In this document: one piece after another, positions 8,070-15,578 of the stretch
How the letters are laid out: the number at the start of each line of letters is the position of its first letter
Position numbering within the stretch: the stretch's first letter is position 1
From: Trueperaceae bacterium
Lineage (GTDB): Bacteria; Deinococcota; Deinococci; Deinococcales; Trueperaceae
DNA length: 33,720 bases
Direction: 5' to 3'
Assembly: GCA_030147925.1 (NCBI GenBank)
Contig: JASBUK010000021.1
Coordinates: 1-33,720, forward strand
The notes under the pieces: generated by a model
The model's database searches: none
Told to the model about the DNA's origin: nothing
The model's input: only the letters and a program-made list of their open reading frames with translations
Program-made: the position numbers and the translations under genes

Positions 8070-9131
8070 TTAGAAAACTTCGCCCAAACTGCGGATTTCA
8101 TTGTCGCTGTAACCGCAGTCCCTAAGTGGTTTGATGATGTCTTGCTCTAAATCTGGCAGATAGCAAGCGATTAGGTCTCCCTTTGCTTTGGGGATGACTT
8201 TCACTTCGCCGATGGCAGCGGGTAGAATACAGGATTCGGCTCTTCCCAGCCGTTCTTCTCCACCTGTAAACTCCAGCCTTATTGGCTCGCCGAGGTTGGT
8301 CAGGGTTGTGCAGCGCCGGGGGTGGGCAGCTTCAAGGTGGGTGATGCTCAGAGTCCAGTGCTCGAGCGCAAAATATGGGCCAGCGGCACCGATTACGCGT
8401 TTGTTGGCACCATCCTCGACTGTCAGGCCAGGGTTAGGGCGTGGCTGGTAGTGGCTGCGCAGCTCGTCCAGGGTCTCGTGGATATTGCTGTTCCAGACAT
8501 CTTCGGGATAGACCTTGCCATAGAGATCGGTGGGCATGACCGTTTGACCCAAATCTGAGGTTTGTTGCACTTCAAAGATGAGCGTGTCGGGGCCAAAGCT
8601 GTGCAGAATGCCGCCCGGCACATAAACGGTGTCGCCGGCCCGAATGGGAAAGCGGTTTATTACCGCGTCGTAGTCCTGGGCTTTAAATGCCGCTGTGAGT
8701 TGCTCGGGCTCGAGCCCTGCTTTTATACCCGCTAAAATGCTGGCGCCCGGCGCTGCCCAGAGAATATGCCAGGCCTCGGTTTTGCCGTTGGGTTCGCCGT
8801 ATTTGCGCTTGGCGGTTTCGTCGTCGGCGTGTAAGTGAACCGGCAACATCTGCGAAGCGTCAAGAAACTTTCCCAGCAGCGGAAAATGCGGTCTGCGCCA
8901 GCCCAGCCCTACCAGATCGTCAGGATGTGTCAGCACCAGTTCGCGTAAGCTGTGACCAGATAAGTTACCGTTTAGGATAGTCCCGCTGGTATCGCGGTAG
9001 TCGCTGAACTCCCAGGTTTCCGCCACTATCCCGTCCGACGCAACCCGTTTACCTAGTTTTTCGGGGATGAGGCGCGCCCCAAAGGCGTAACTGCGCACAT
9101 GAAAGGAGAGCTTTAGGGGATACCAGAGCAT
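8070..9131 (-). CDS. manA: Class I mannose-6-phosphate isomerase (ManA-like)
   Basis: A 353-residue cupin metalloenzyme that interconverts mannose-6-phosphate and fructose-6-phosphate. Zinc-site elements are readable: LPVHLHAD (His99, His101), KTEAWHIL (Glu119, His122) and PGGILHSFG (His177). The length fits bacterial short-form type I enzymes (about 310-390 residues). GGAAAGGA lies 4-5 nt before ATG 9131. It heads a two-gene minus-strand unit with the Gfo/Idh dehydrogenase. Divergent from it across 9132-9397 is DNA-repair and membrane-protein DNA unrelated to sugar use, so the promoter must lie just upstream. Related phospho-sugar isomerases share this fold, so the precise sugar is not certain. 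Confidence 0.85.
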   Translation of the reverse strand: MLWYPLKLSFHVRSYAFGARLIPEKLGKRVASDGIVAETWEFSDYRDTSGTILNGNLSGHSLRELVLTHPDDLVGLGWRRPHFPLLGKFLDASQMLPVHLHADDETAKRKYGEPNGKTEAWHILWAAPGASILAGIKAGLEPEQLTAAFKAQDYDAVINRFPIRAGDTVYVPGGILHSFGPDTLIFEVQQTSDLGQTVMPTDLYGKVYPEDVWNSNIHETLDELRSHYQPRPNPGLTVEDGANKRVIGAAGPYFALEHWTLSITHLEAAHPRRCTTLTNLGEPIRLEFTGGEERLGRAESCILPAAIGEVKVIPKAKGDLIACYLPDLEQDIIKPLRDCGYSDNEIRSLGEVF

Positions 9132-9174
9132 AATTTTCCTTTCCGCCGTACGTTGTCGGTATTAACTTACTGTA

Positions 9175-9348
9175 TCAAAAAAACAGCGCCGCTATCCCGA
9201 CCAAAACAAAACTTAAGATTGCTACTAAAAAGCCGTGCAGCAAGATTTTTGGGTAACGTTTTCTGATGCTCTCAAAGACGTAAAGGCTAACCATAACAAT
9301 TCCTGCTAAAAAGACATAGGCGCTAAAGGCAATAAGCGTATCTTGCAT
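9175..9348 (-). CDS. Small membrane protein of 57 residues, function unknown
   Basis: ATG 9348 to TGA 9175 encodes 57 residues: a short start (MQDTL), a hydrophobic helix (about 5-25), a charged turn FESIRKRYPK and a second hydrophobic helix (about 35-57) ending in FF at the C-terminus. The predicted hairpin has both ends on one side and a positively charged loop. It is too short for a standard ORF cut-off and fills the gap between manA and the ATL gene. A TAAAGT hexamer 8 nt before the start fits a leaderless transcript. I recognise no family. Confidence 0.6.
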   Translation of the reverse strand: MQDTLIAFSAYVFLAGIVMVSLYVFESIRKRYPKILLHGFLVAILSFVLVGIAALFF

Positions 9349-9356
9349 CTCGCGCT

Positions 9357-9362
9357 ACTTTA
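9357..9362 (-). promoter_or_regulatory. -10 element (TAAAGT) of the 57-residue membrane protein
   Basis: The minus strand reads TAAAGT, 8 nt, then ATG, matching the leaderless arrangement seen repeatedly in this window. It lies back to back with the ATL promoter at 9384-9389. Confidence 0.4.
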
Positions 9363-9383
9363 ACCTGAATCGAGCTTGTGCTG

Positions 9384-9389
9384 TAGGAT
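9384..9389 (+). promoter_or_regulatory. -10 element (TAGGAT) of the ATL gene
   Basis: TAGGAT is followed by 8 nt and ATG 9398, with no ribosome-binding site between. This predicts a leaderless mRNA. Confidence 0.5.
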
Positions 9390-9397
9390 TAACATCA

Positions 9398-9748
9398 ATG
9401 AGCGGATTTCGCAAGCTGGTTTTGGCACTGGTTGCAAAAGTGCCCCGGGGTAAGGTGGCCACTTATGGTCAGATTGCCATGCTGGCTGGTAAGCCCGGGG
9501 CGGCTAGGCAGGTAGGCATGATTTTGCGGGGCATCCGCGCAGAAGAAGACATCCCCTGGCAGCGCATCATCAACGCCCAGGGCAGCATATCCACCTATAA
9601 GATTGGTGCGGGCGAGTTGCAAACCGCACTGCTGAAGGCCGAAGGCATAGAGTTTAGTGACAAGGGCTACTGTGACCTCAAGCGTTTTGGCTGGCGGCCC
9701 AAGATATCGCCCCTTGATATGACGGTCGATGAGGAGACCCGAAGTTGA
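9398..9748 (+). CDS. Alkyltransferase-like protein (ATL), MGMT-type DNA-binding domain without the acceptor cysteine
   Basis: 116 residues covering only the C-terminal DNA-binding domain of O6-alkylguanine-DNA alkyltransferases: VPRGKVATYGQIA, then GAARQVGMIL (a helix carrying the arginine finger) and the active-site segment. Where MGMT has PCHRV, this protein reads IPWQRII: the acceptor cysteine is tryptophan, the hallmark of ATL proteins. Family knowledge: ATLs bind O6-alkylguanine, bend the DNA and hand the lesion to nucleotide excision repair; Thermus has one. The glutamine in place of the usual histidine (PWHR) is a local variant. It is monocistronic and probably leaderless. Confidence 0.88.
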   Translation: MSGFRKLVLALVAKVPRGKVATYGQIAMLAGKPGAARQVGMILRGIRAEEDIPWQRIINAQGSISTYKIGAGELQTALLKAEGIEFSDKGYCDLKRFGWRPKISPLDMTVDEETRS

Positions 9749-9785
9749 ATTTTGCTTGCGAGGCAATTTGGGCCGCAAAAACCCT

Positions 9786-9791
9786 TATGAT
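9786..9791 (+). promoter_or_regulatory. -10 element (TATGAT) of the M20 peptidase gene
   Basis: TATGAT, 7 nt, then ATG 9799. The hexamer is close to the sigma-70 consensus and no Shine-Dalgarno site is present, so a leaderless transcript is likely. Confidence 0.55.
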
Positions 9792-9798
9792 TTAGTTG

Positions 9799-10944
9799 AT
9801 GAAGATATCAGACGAAATTCTCTTGGCCCAGCAGTTGATTCAGGCTCACAGTCCTTCGGGTAAGGAATCTTCGGCGGCGCAGGTCTTAATGACGGCTTTT
9901 CAGCGCCTTGCCTATGATGAAGCCTATATCGACGAGGCTGGCAATGCCGTTGGAGTGTTTTCACGGGGTGAAGGCCCGACCGTGATGCTAAACGGCCATA
10001 TTGATACCGTACCGCTTGGTGACGAGGCCAGGTGGCCGCATCCACCTCTTTCGGGTGCTATTGCTAAAGAACGTTTATGGGGTAGGGGTGCTTGTGATAT
10101 GAAAGCGGCGGTGGCCTGTATGGCTTTGGCCGCCAGGGATGTCGCCGCTGCCGGGTTTAGGGGCAAGTTGCTGGTGGCGGGCGTGGTGCAAGAAGAGGTC
10201 GGTGGCCTAGGGGCGCGTTATCTGGCTCAGCAGCAACGGGCTGATGTGGTTATCCTGGGTGAACCCAGCAAGCTCAAGCTGATGCTGGGCCACCGAGGGC
10301 GGATAGAAATTGAAGTCAGTGTTCCTGGCAGGATTGCTCACGCGGCTAAAAATGAACTGGGTGACAATGCGCTTTATCATGCGGCTGATTTTCTGACAAA
10401 GCTGCAAAATTTGACTTTGCCCCAGGGTGGTCCGTTGGGCGGCTCGAGCCTCACAGCAACACGTTTGACTTCTTACCCGCGTGACGGTGCCAACGTAGTG
10501 CCGGGCCGCGCCGAGTTAACCATTGACTATCGCAATATCCCGGGAGACGAACCGGCGGATATTCTGGCGCGTTTACAGGCTTTGACTCCGGAGGCGACGC
10601 TGAAAATTCCCAGCGAAGATGCCAAAAGTGAGAGTGGTAAAGTCGCCATGACTTTTCCCCGGGTCATGCCTCCCTATTTGACCCCTGGTGAAAATCACTA
10701 TGTCAATCAGGCTCGCCAGGTCTTGAGTACTTTGTTTGCCGCAGAAGGACATCCTTTTGACGAAAGCCTGTGGTGGTTTGGCACCGATGCGCCTTATCTG
10801 GCGTCTATGGGAGCCGTGGTTATTGGGCTGGGGCCGGGCGAAGAAGAACTGGCTCACACTAGCAATGAAAGTGTGCCGCTTAAAGATTTGCAGCTTGCTC
10901 GCAAGGCCTATGCGGCTTTGGCTCGAGCCTACTTAAATACTTAA
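9799..10944 (+). CDS. M20-family metallopeptidase/deacylase (ArgE/DapE/LysK-like)
   Basis: About 381 residues with the two-zinc M20 layout: HIDTVP (first His and catalytic Asp), GRGACDMK (bridging Asp), QEEVGG (catalytic Glu-Glu), GEPS, the GRIAHAA dimerisation-lid segment and the final ligand in AHTSNESV. These enzymes remove acyl or aminoacyl groups from amino acids such as N-acetylornithine, succinyl-diaminopimelate or LysW-linked lysine. No arginine or lysine pathway genes are nearby, so substrate assignment stops at the family. ATG 9799 is preferred over TTG 9796 because of the -10 hexamer spacing. It is followed 11 nt later by the DUF2007-like gene. Confidence 0.85.
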   Translation: MKISDEILLAQQLIQAHSPSGKESSAAQVLMTAFQRLAYDEAYIDEAGNAVGVFSRGEGPTVMLNGHIDTVPLGDEARWPHPPLSGAIAKERLWGRGACDMKAAVACMALAARDVAAAGFRGKLLVAGVVQEEVGGLGARYLAQQQRADVVILGEPSKLKLMLGHRGRIEIEVSVPGRIAHAAKNELGDNALYHAADFLTKLQNLTLPQGGPLGGSSLTATRLTSYPRDGANVVPGRAELTIDYRNIPGDEPADILARLQALTPEATLKIPSEDAKSESGKVAMTFPRVMPPYLTPGENHYVNQARQVLSTLFAAEGHPFDESLWWFGTDAPYLASMGAVVIGLGPGEEELAHTSNESVPLKDLQLARKAYAALARAYLNT

Positions 10945-10955
10945 AGGAGTAAAAA

Positions 10956-11288
10956 ATGACGGGCGAAACAATCATTTTAAATGGAGACCGCTGGACAATT
11001 GTCGATGTGGCTCCGGCTGCGCCGCTAGCAGAGATGGTGGCGGCGATTTTAGAAGAAGAGGGTTTTGTGGTGGTTACCCGGGGTCCGGATAGCGTGACCG
11101 ATATTTTCTCGCACCTGGGTTCACACAGCCTGGGTACAACCTATACGTTAGTACCCGAAGCAGATGCCGAGCGCGCCATGCAGGTGATTGCAGAAACCGT
11201 CACCGATTATGAAGGTGAAGAGCTCGAGCAAATTTTAGAGCAATTAGCTAAAGAGTCTGAGTTAGCAGAGCTCGATTCTGAGACTTAA
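10956..11288 (+). CDS. DUF2007-like small protein, putative signal-transducing domain
   Basis: 110 residues, soluble and acidic, with no signal peptide. The WTIVDVAPAAPLAEMVAAILEEEGFVVV segment followed by a LVPEADAERAMQVI helix resembles the beta-alpha pattern of DUF2007 proteins, small ferredoxin-like domains of uncertain role. The C-terminal tail is glutamate-rich (EGEELEQILEQLAKESELAELDSE). It has a strong AAAGGAG ribosome site, follows the M20 gene by 11 nt and precedes the cation transporter by 12 nt, so all three form one operon. Assignment to DUF2007 is by pattern only. Confidence 0.6.
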   Translation: MTGETIILNGDRWTIVDVAPAAPLAEMVAAILEEEGFVVVTRGPDSVTDIFSHLGSHSLGTTYTLVPEADAERAMQVIAETVTDYEGEELEQILEQLAKESELAELDSET

Positions 11289-11300
11289 ACGAGAATAATT

Positions 11301-12221
11301 ATGAGCCAGAGCCAACAGCGCAATGCCACCGCCGTTATCAGCCTGGGCATTGCTGTTTTAGTATTGCTACTAAAGCTAGGAGCATACTGGCTTACTGGTT
11401 CAGTGGCGCTTCTTTCCGATGCCGCGGAGTCGGTGGTCAATGTGGCTGCTGGGCTGGCGGTGATTTTCTCGATTCGTTTGGCGCAGCGCCCACCAGATTA
11501 TGAGCACCCTTACGGGCATCAAAAAGCAGAATATTTTTCCAGCGCCTTCGAAGGCAGCCTGATTCTGCTGGCCGCCGGAATGATTTTGGTCACGGCGATG
11601 CAACGCCTCTTTGATCCACCCGCGCTCAGCAGCATGACCGAAGGCCTGGGTATCGCGCTGCTCGCAATGCTGATCAACGGGCTGGCCGCTTGGTATATCG
11701 CCCGTGAAGGACGCCGTTCGAATTCTGCGGCACTGGCCGCTAATGCCAGACACATTCTTACCGACGTCTGGACATCGGTAGGTGTTGTTCTAGCGGTTGT
11801 CTTAGTCTGGCTGTCCGGCTGGATGGTGCTCGACCCGGTGATTGCTATTGTAGTGGCGCTAAACATCATTCGCGAGGGCTGGCGGGTGCTTACCAGCTCG
11901 CTTTCGAGCCTCATGGACGCCCGACTTCCCGACGGTGAGGAACGCATCATCTTGGATTTGCTCAATGCGCATCCAGAGGTGTTGGGCTATCACCGCCTGC
12001 GCACCCGGAGCTCAGGAAGAAGACGCTTTGCGGAATTTGATATTTTTGTCGATCCAGACTTATCAGTGTTTCAGGCGCATGAGCTGGTTGCCGCGCTCGA
12101 AGATCAAATTTGCAATGAGCTCCCGGACTTAATTACCACTGTGCATGTCGAGCCATATATCAAAGGGAAGCGCGAAGGATCTAGCTCACCAGTTGATGAG
12201 TTTGGAGTTTCGGCGAAGTAG
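11301..12221 (+). CDS. Cation diffusion facilitator (CDF) metal transporter
   Basis: 306 residues with six membrane segments and a cytoplasmic ferredoxin-like C-terminal domain (about 205-290). Metal-site motifs are readable: LLSDAAESVVN on helix 2 (Asp40) and HILTD on helix 5 (His151, Asp155), plus YGHQKAEYF in the first cytoplasmic loop. CDF proteins export divalent metals (Zn, Mn, Fe, Co) by proton antiport as dimers. The S-D-A-x-E-S-x-x-N form on helix 2 is common in the FieF/MamM-like branch but does not fix the metal. It is the last gene of the M20-DUF2007-CDF unit. It has a weak ribosome site and is probably coupled to the gene before it. Confidence 0.92.
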   Translation: MSQSQQRNATAVISLGIAVLVLLLKLGAYWLTGSVALLSDAAESVVNVAAGLAVIFSIRLAQRPPDYEHPYGHQKAEYFSSAFEGSLILLAAGMILVTAMQRLFDPPALSSMTEGLGIALLAMLINGLAAWYIAREGRRSNSAALAANARHILTDVWTSVGVVLAVVLVWLSGWMVLDPVIAIVVALNIIREGWRVLTSSLSSLMDARLPDGEERIILDLLNAHPEVLGYHRLRTRSSGRRRFAEFDIFVDPDLSVFQAHELVAALEDQICNELPDLITTVHVEPYIKGKREGSSSPVDEFGVSAK

Positions 12222-12240
12222 TGGGTGGTTTGTAGTCGGT

Positions 12241-12270
12241 AGTTGGTGGTGAGTGGTTGGTAGGGAAATC
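12241..12270. repeat. Dispersed intergenic repeat copy A
   Basis: The stretch from AGTTGGTGGTGAG to TAGGGAAATC recurs in reverse complement at 25017-25046 with only a few differences over 30 bp. Both copies lie at gene ends. The surrounding 12222-12454 interval otherwise shows only the hemN promoter. Confidence 0.5.
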
Positions 12271-12441
12271 CGCTCTCTTTATCCCCTTTTCACTTGCCCC
12301 TTATGGGATAGCTGTTCCGGGAGGGTGGGGTGACAGCAACAAAAAACGCGACTTAAGCACAAAATAAGCACAAAGGCTATCAGGCTGTGTATAGTGAACC
12401 GAGAGTAATCGGCTGATGCCGAAAGAAATTAAAGACTGTCA

Positions 12442-12447
12442 TAGGTT
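12442..12447 (+). promoter_or_regulatory. -10 element (TAGGTT) of hemN
   Basis: TAGGTT, 7 nt, ATG 12455, without a ribosome-binding site. This is consistent with a leaderless mRNA for the haem pair. Confidence 0.45.
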
Positions 12448-12454
12448 TTAAATA

Positions 12455-13852
12455 ATGTCAGAGCACACCCCATCCTCTAGCCACACAGTTTCCGCCGAGC
12501 TTTTGCAGCGTTATGACAAGCCCGGCCCACGCTATACTTCTTACCCAACCGCCGTAGAATTTCACAGTGATTTTGACGAGACGGCTTATCGTCAGGCGCT
12601 TAAAGCCGCAGCGCTTATTAACGCGCCCTTATCAATTTATACGCATTTACCCTTCTGTCAGGAGCGCTGTCTGTATTGTGCTTGCAATGTAGTTATCACT
12701 CCGCACCAGCAAGTCGCTGAGCCTTATTTAGAGCGCTTGAAGCGTGAAATTGAATTGGTGCAAGATTTACTGGGTGAGCGCCGCAAGGTGTCGCAATTTC
12801 ACTTTGGCGGCGGTACCCCGACATACTACCGACCCGAGCAGCTTGCTGAGCTGATGCAGTTTTATCGGCAACACTTCGACTTTTTACCCGACGCCGAAAT
12901 CGCCTTAGAAGTAGACCCTCGGGTCACTACCAGCGAGCATCTTGAGGTGCTGGCCGCACAAGGTTTTAACCGTTTGTCATTAGGCGTGCAGGACTTTGAT
13001 CCCTTGGTGCAGGAAACGGTGCATCGCATTCAATCTGTTACAGATGCCAGGGCGCTTATTGACTATGCTCGAGCTCTTGGCTTTGGCTCTATCAACGTCG
13101 ATTTGATCTATGGCTTGCCGCACCAGAGCAATACCTCTTTTTCACGGACGATAAAGCAGGTAATCGCCTTAAAACCCGACCGCTTGGCGGTCTATTCCTT
13201 TGCGCTGGTGCCCTGGATGAAACAGCATCAGAAACTTTTGCCGCAAGATGCCCTGCCCAAGGGTCTGGCCAAGTTTGAGTTGCTGGCCATTGCCAGAGAG
13301 CTGCTTTTACAGGCGGGCTATCAGGATATCGGCATGGATCATTTTGCCCTGCCGGGTGACGAATTGAGCATAGCGCAGCGTCAGGGACGCTTGTGGCGCA
13401 ATTTTATGGGCTACACTACCGCTAAGGCCCCAGACATGATTGGTCTTGGCCTTTCCGCTATCGGTTCGGTGGCCGGCAGCTTTTCGCAAAACGTCAAAAA
13501 ACTCAGCCAGTATTATCAGGCGCTTGACGAGGGCCGTCTGCCGATTGAACGCGGCTATGCGCTAAACAAGGACGATTTGCTGCGTCAGCATGTGATTCGT
13601 GAGCTAATGTGCAACTTTGTGATTGACAAAGCTGAGGTTGAGCAGCGTTTTGCCGTTGATTTTGATGAGTACTTTGCGCTCGAGCTCAGCGAGTTAAAAC
13701 CCTTAGAGGCCGAGGGCTTTGTTAGGTTAGAAGATAAGGCCATTTTAGCGGTGGATTTGGGCAGACTGTTTGTGCGCAATATCGCCATGGTTTTTGACGC
13801 TTATCTGCGGGCGAAAAAGCAAGAACGCCCGGCATTTTCCAGGACCGTGTGA
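12455..13852 (+). CDS. hemN: Oxygen-independent coproporphyrinogen III dehydrogenase (radical SAM)
   Basis: 465 residues. The N-terminal KPGPRYTSYPTAVEF segment is diagnostic of true HemN, unlike the shorter HemW. It is followed by the radical SAM cluster motif C-x3-C-x2-C-x-C (Cys68, Cys72, Cys75, Cys77), the FGGGTPTY S-adenosylmethionine-binding turn and a HemN C-terminal domain. It converts coproporphyrinogen III to protoporphyrinogen IX in the cytoplasm without oxygen. The next gene, 7 nt downstream, encodes the following pathway step, so this is a two-gene haem operon. An oxygen-independent enzyme next to an oxygen-using type oxidase is a mixed arrangement. Confidence 0.95.
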   Translation: MSEHTPSSSHTVSAELLQRYDKPGPRYTSYPTAVEFHSDFDETAYRQALKAAALINAPLSIYTHLPFCQERCLYCACNVVITPHQQVAEPYLERLKREIELVQDLLGERRKVSQFHFGGGTPTYYRPEQLAELMQFYRQHFDFLPDAEIALEVDPRVTTSEHLEVLAAQGFNRLSLGVQDFDPLVQETVHRIQSVTDARALIDYARALGFGSINVDLIYGLPHQSNTSFSRTIKQVIALKPDRLAVYSFALVPWMKQHQKLLPQDALPKGLAKFELLAIARELLLQAGYQDIGMDHFALPGDELSIAQRQGRLWRNFMGYTTAKAPDMIGLGLSAIGSVAGSFSQNVKKLSQYYQALDEGRLPIERGYALNKDDLLRQHVIRELMCNFVIDKAEVEQRFAVDFDEYFALELSELKPLEAEGFVRLEDKAILAVDLGRLFVRNIAMVFDAYLRAKKQERPAFSRTV

Positions 13853-13859
13853 GGAATTT

Positions 13860-15257
13860 ATGTCACAGCAAGATATAGTAATCGTAGGCGGCGGTATTTC
13901 CGGCCTGAGTGCGGCTTATTATTTGAGTCAGCAGCAGCCTACAGCTAAAATTACCGTGCTCGAAAAAGAAGACAGCGTGGGTGGCACGGCGCGTAGCGAT
14001 CAGCTTGCGGGCTACACCATCGACCAGGGAGCCAACGGCTTTTTGACCAATGTGCCGGAAACGCTCGAGCTAGCCGAGTCACTTGGCCTAAGCGAAGAAC
14101 TGCAGCCCGCTACCGAAGCAGCCAAACACCGCTATTTGTATTTTGATGGCGCGCTGCGTGCCTTACCTGGTTCGCCGCTTAAGTTTTTTGGCTCCGATTT
14201 GCTGTCGCCGCTGGCCAAGGCAAGGGTGGCGCTCGAGCCCTTTGCAGTCAAACGTGACCCGGCTGTAGACGAAACCGTCTATGACTTTGCCAAAAGGCGG
14301 TTGGGTAAAGAATTTGCCGAGGTTTTTATCTCTTCGATGGTTTTGGGCATCACCGCTGGGGACGCTAAAACGCTGAGCTTGGGAGCGCTTTTCCCGCGTA
14401 TGCGCCAGCTTGAGGACAAACATGGAGGATTGTTAAAAGGTATGTTGGCTCAGCAGCGCGAAGCAAAAAAACAAGACTCTGAGCGGCAGGTGCGCGGTGG
14501 CCCTGCGGGGCCCGGCGGACGACTCACCAGCTTTAAGCAGGGTGGCGTAGCAAGGTTGATTCAGGCCTTGCGTGAGCAGCTTGGTTCGCGTATACTGACC
14601 GGGGCGGAGTTAAAAGAGTTTGAGCAAAACGGTGAGGAAGGTGGCTACCGGCTGCGACTGGCCTCGGGAGAAATGCTGAACGCCGATGCGGTAATCTTGG
14701 CTACGCCTGCTTTTGTAACTGCCGAACTCTTAGCTTCGCTATTGCCCGAAGCTGTGGCTGACCTAAAAGCGATTCCTTATGCCGGGGTAAGCGTACTTGG
14801 TTTAGGCTATGACCGGATTGATGTGCCGCACTCCCTGGATGGTTTTGGCTTTTTGGTGCCCAGAAACCAGGGTGTAAGGATTTTGGGTTGCCTGTGGACC
14901 TCGACATTATTCCCTCAGCAAGCACCGGACGGCAAGGTGCTGCTGCGCGTGATTGCCGGTGGTGTTCATGACCCGGAGTTTGTGCTACGTGACGATGAAG
15001 AAGCACTGGACATTGTCCGCCGAGATTTAGAGCGCAGCATGGGTATCACTGCTGTGCCTGAGCTGGTACACCAGATTCGCTGGCCACAGGGTATACCGCA
15101 GTATGTGGTGGGTCACCAGGAGCGGGTGGCTCGCATCATGAAAGCAGCTAAACGCTTGCCCGGTTTGCAGCTTAGCGGCAATGCCTATTACGGTATAGCG
15201 CTAAACGATTGCGTGCGCGACGCTAATCGAGTGGCCAAAGCCGTAGCTAGTGCTTGA
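13860..15257 (+). CDS. hemG: Protoporphyrinogen/coproporphyrinogen oxidase (HemG/HemY-type flavoprotein)
   Basis: About 465 residues. The N-terminal FAD-binding dinucleotide fold IVIVGGGISGLSAAYYL starts a few residues after ATG 13860, followed by EKEDSVGGTARSD and DQGANGFLTN, as in the flavin-dependent HemY/HemG oxidases. The C-terminal end LSGNAYYGIALNDCVRDANRVAKAV closes the FAD site. The enzyme oxidises protoporphyrinogen IX to protoporphyrin IX (or coproporphyrinogen to coproporphyrin in some lineages). I chose ATG 13860 because GAGGA lies 5-9 nt upstream. A longer frame starting at 13770 would only overlap hemN. Naming differs between databases (hemG or hemY). Confidence 0.92.
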   Translation: MSQQDIVIVGGGISGLSAAYYLSQQQPTAKITVLEKEDSVGGTARSDQLAGYTIDQGANGFLTNVPETLELAESLGLSEELQPATEAAKHRYLYFDGALRALPGSPLKFFGSDLLSPLAKARVALEPFAVKRDPAVDETVYDFAKRRLGKEFAEVFISSMVLGITAGDAKTLSLGALFPRMRQLEDKHGGLLKGMLAQQREAKKQDSERQVRGGPAGPGGRLTSFKQGGVARLIQALREQLGSRILTGAELKEFEQNGEEGGYRLRLASGEMLNADAVILATPAFVTAELLASLLPEAVADLKAIPYAGVSVLGLGYDRIDVPHSLDGFGFLVPRNQGVRILGCLWTSTLFPQQAPDGKVLLRVIAGGVHDPEFVLRDDEEALDIVRRDLERSMGITAVPELVHQIRWPQGIPQYVVGHQERVARIMKAAKRLPGLQLSGNAYYGIALNDCVRDANRVAKAVASA

Positions 15258-15291
15258 GCAGGTTTTCTTGTCTTAGCAGCACGTAAAATTG

Positions 15292-15300
15292 TGCTACACT
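15292..15300 (+). promoter_or_regulatory. Extended -10 promoter of the antitoxin-toxin pair
   Basis: TGC followed by TACACT forms an extended -10 element 39 nt before the antitoxin start. The palindrome at 15307-15317 falls on the predicted start of transcription. Confidence 0.45.
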
Positions 15301-15306
15301 AATTAT

Positions 15307-15317
15307 GGTGTAACACC
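15307..15317. promoter_or_regulatory. Candidate operator palindrome GGTGTAACACC
   Basis: A perfect 5+1+5 palindrome lies just downstream of the -10 element and upstream of the antitoxin gene. A related half pattern (GTGCTACAC) occurs 15 bp upstream. The position fits autorepression by the antitoxin, as is usual for toxin-antitoxin operons. Confidence 0.5.
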
Positions 15318-15338
15318 AATTTATGTGAGGTATTGTAA

Positions 15339-15578
15339 ATGCAACGCAATATCACCCTGTCGTTATCTGAGGAGACCTTGCGAGAAATCAAAGTGATTGC
15401 TGCAAAGCGCAATACTTCGGTCTCTGCGCTAATGGCTAAAAAATTACAGGAACTTATAGACGAAGAAACCGGCTATGCCAAAGCCAAAAAGCAGGCGCTG
15501 GCCTTACTTGAGCAGGGATTTTCTTTGTCAACAGACGGAGCGATCAACTGGTCGCGTGAAGAACTGCATGAGCGCTAA
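15339..15578 (+). CDS. Antitoxin, ribbon-helix-helix-like, partner of a PIN toxin
   Basis: 79 residues. The start MQRNITLSLSEETLREIKVIAAKRNTSVSALMAKKL has the beta-strand plus two-helix pattern of CopG/Arc-type ribbon-helix-helix DNA-binding antitoxins, including the short DUF6364-like group. The C-terminal half (about 45-79) is probably the toxin-blocking tail. GTGAGG precedes ATG 15339 and the stop overlaps the toxin start by 11 nt, giving coupled translation. The palindrome upstream is the likely operator. Family naming is by pattern only. Confidence 0.75.
   Translation: MQRNITLSLSEETLREIKVIAAKRNTSVSALMAKKLQELIDEETGYAKAKKQALALLEQGFSLSTDGAINWSREELHER

Noticed and set aside
12241-12270. GT-rich repeat as part of a CRISPR or minisatellite
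   Set aside because: There is only one degenerate copy here and one reversed copy 12.7 kb away, with no spacer-repeat periodicity.
13770-13859. Upstream extension of the protoporphyrinogen oxidase frame
   Set aside because: It overlaps the end of hemN, has no ribosome site, and would put about 30 residues before the FAD-binding fold that normally begins the protein.
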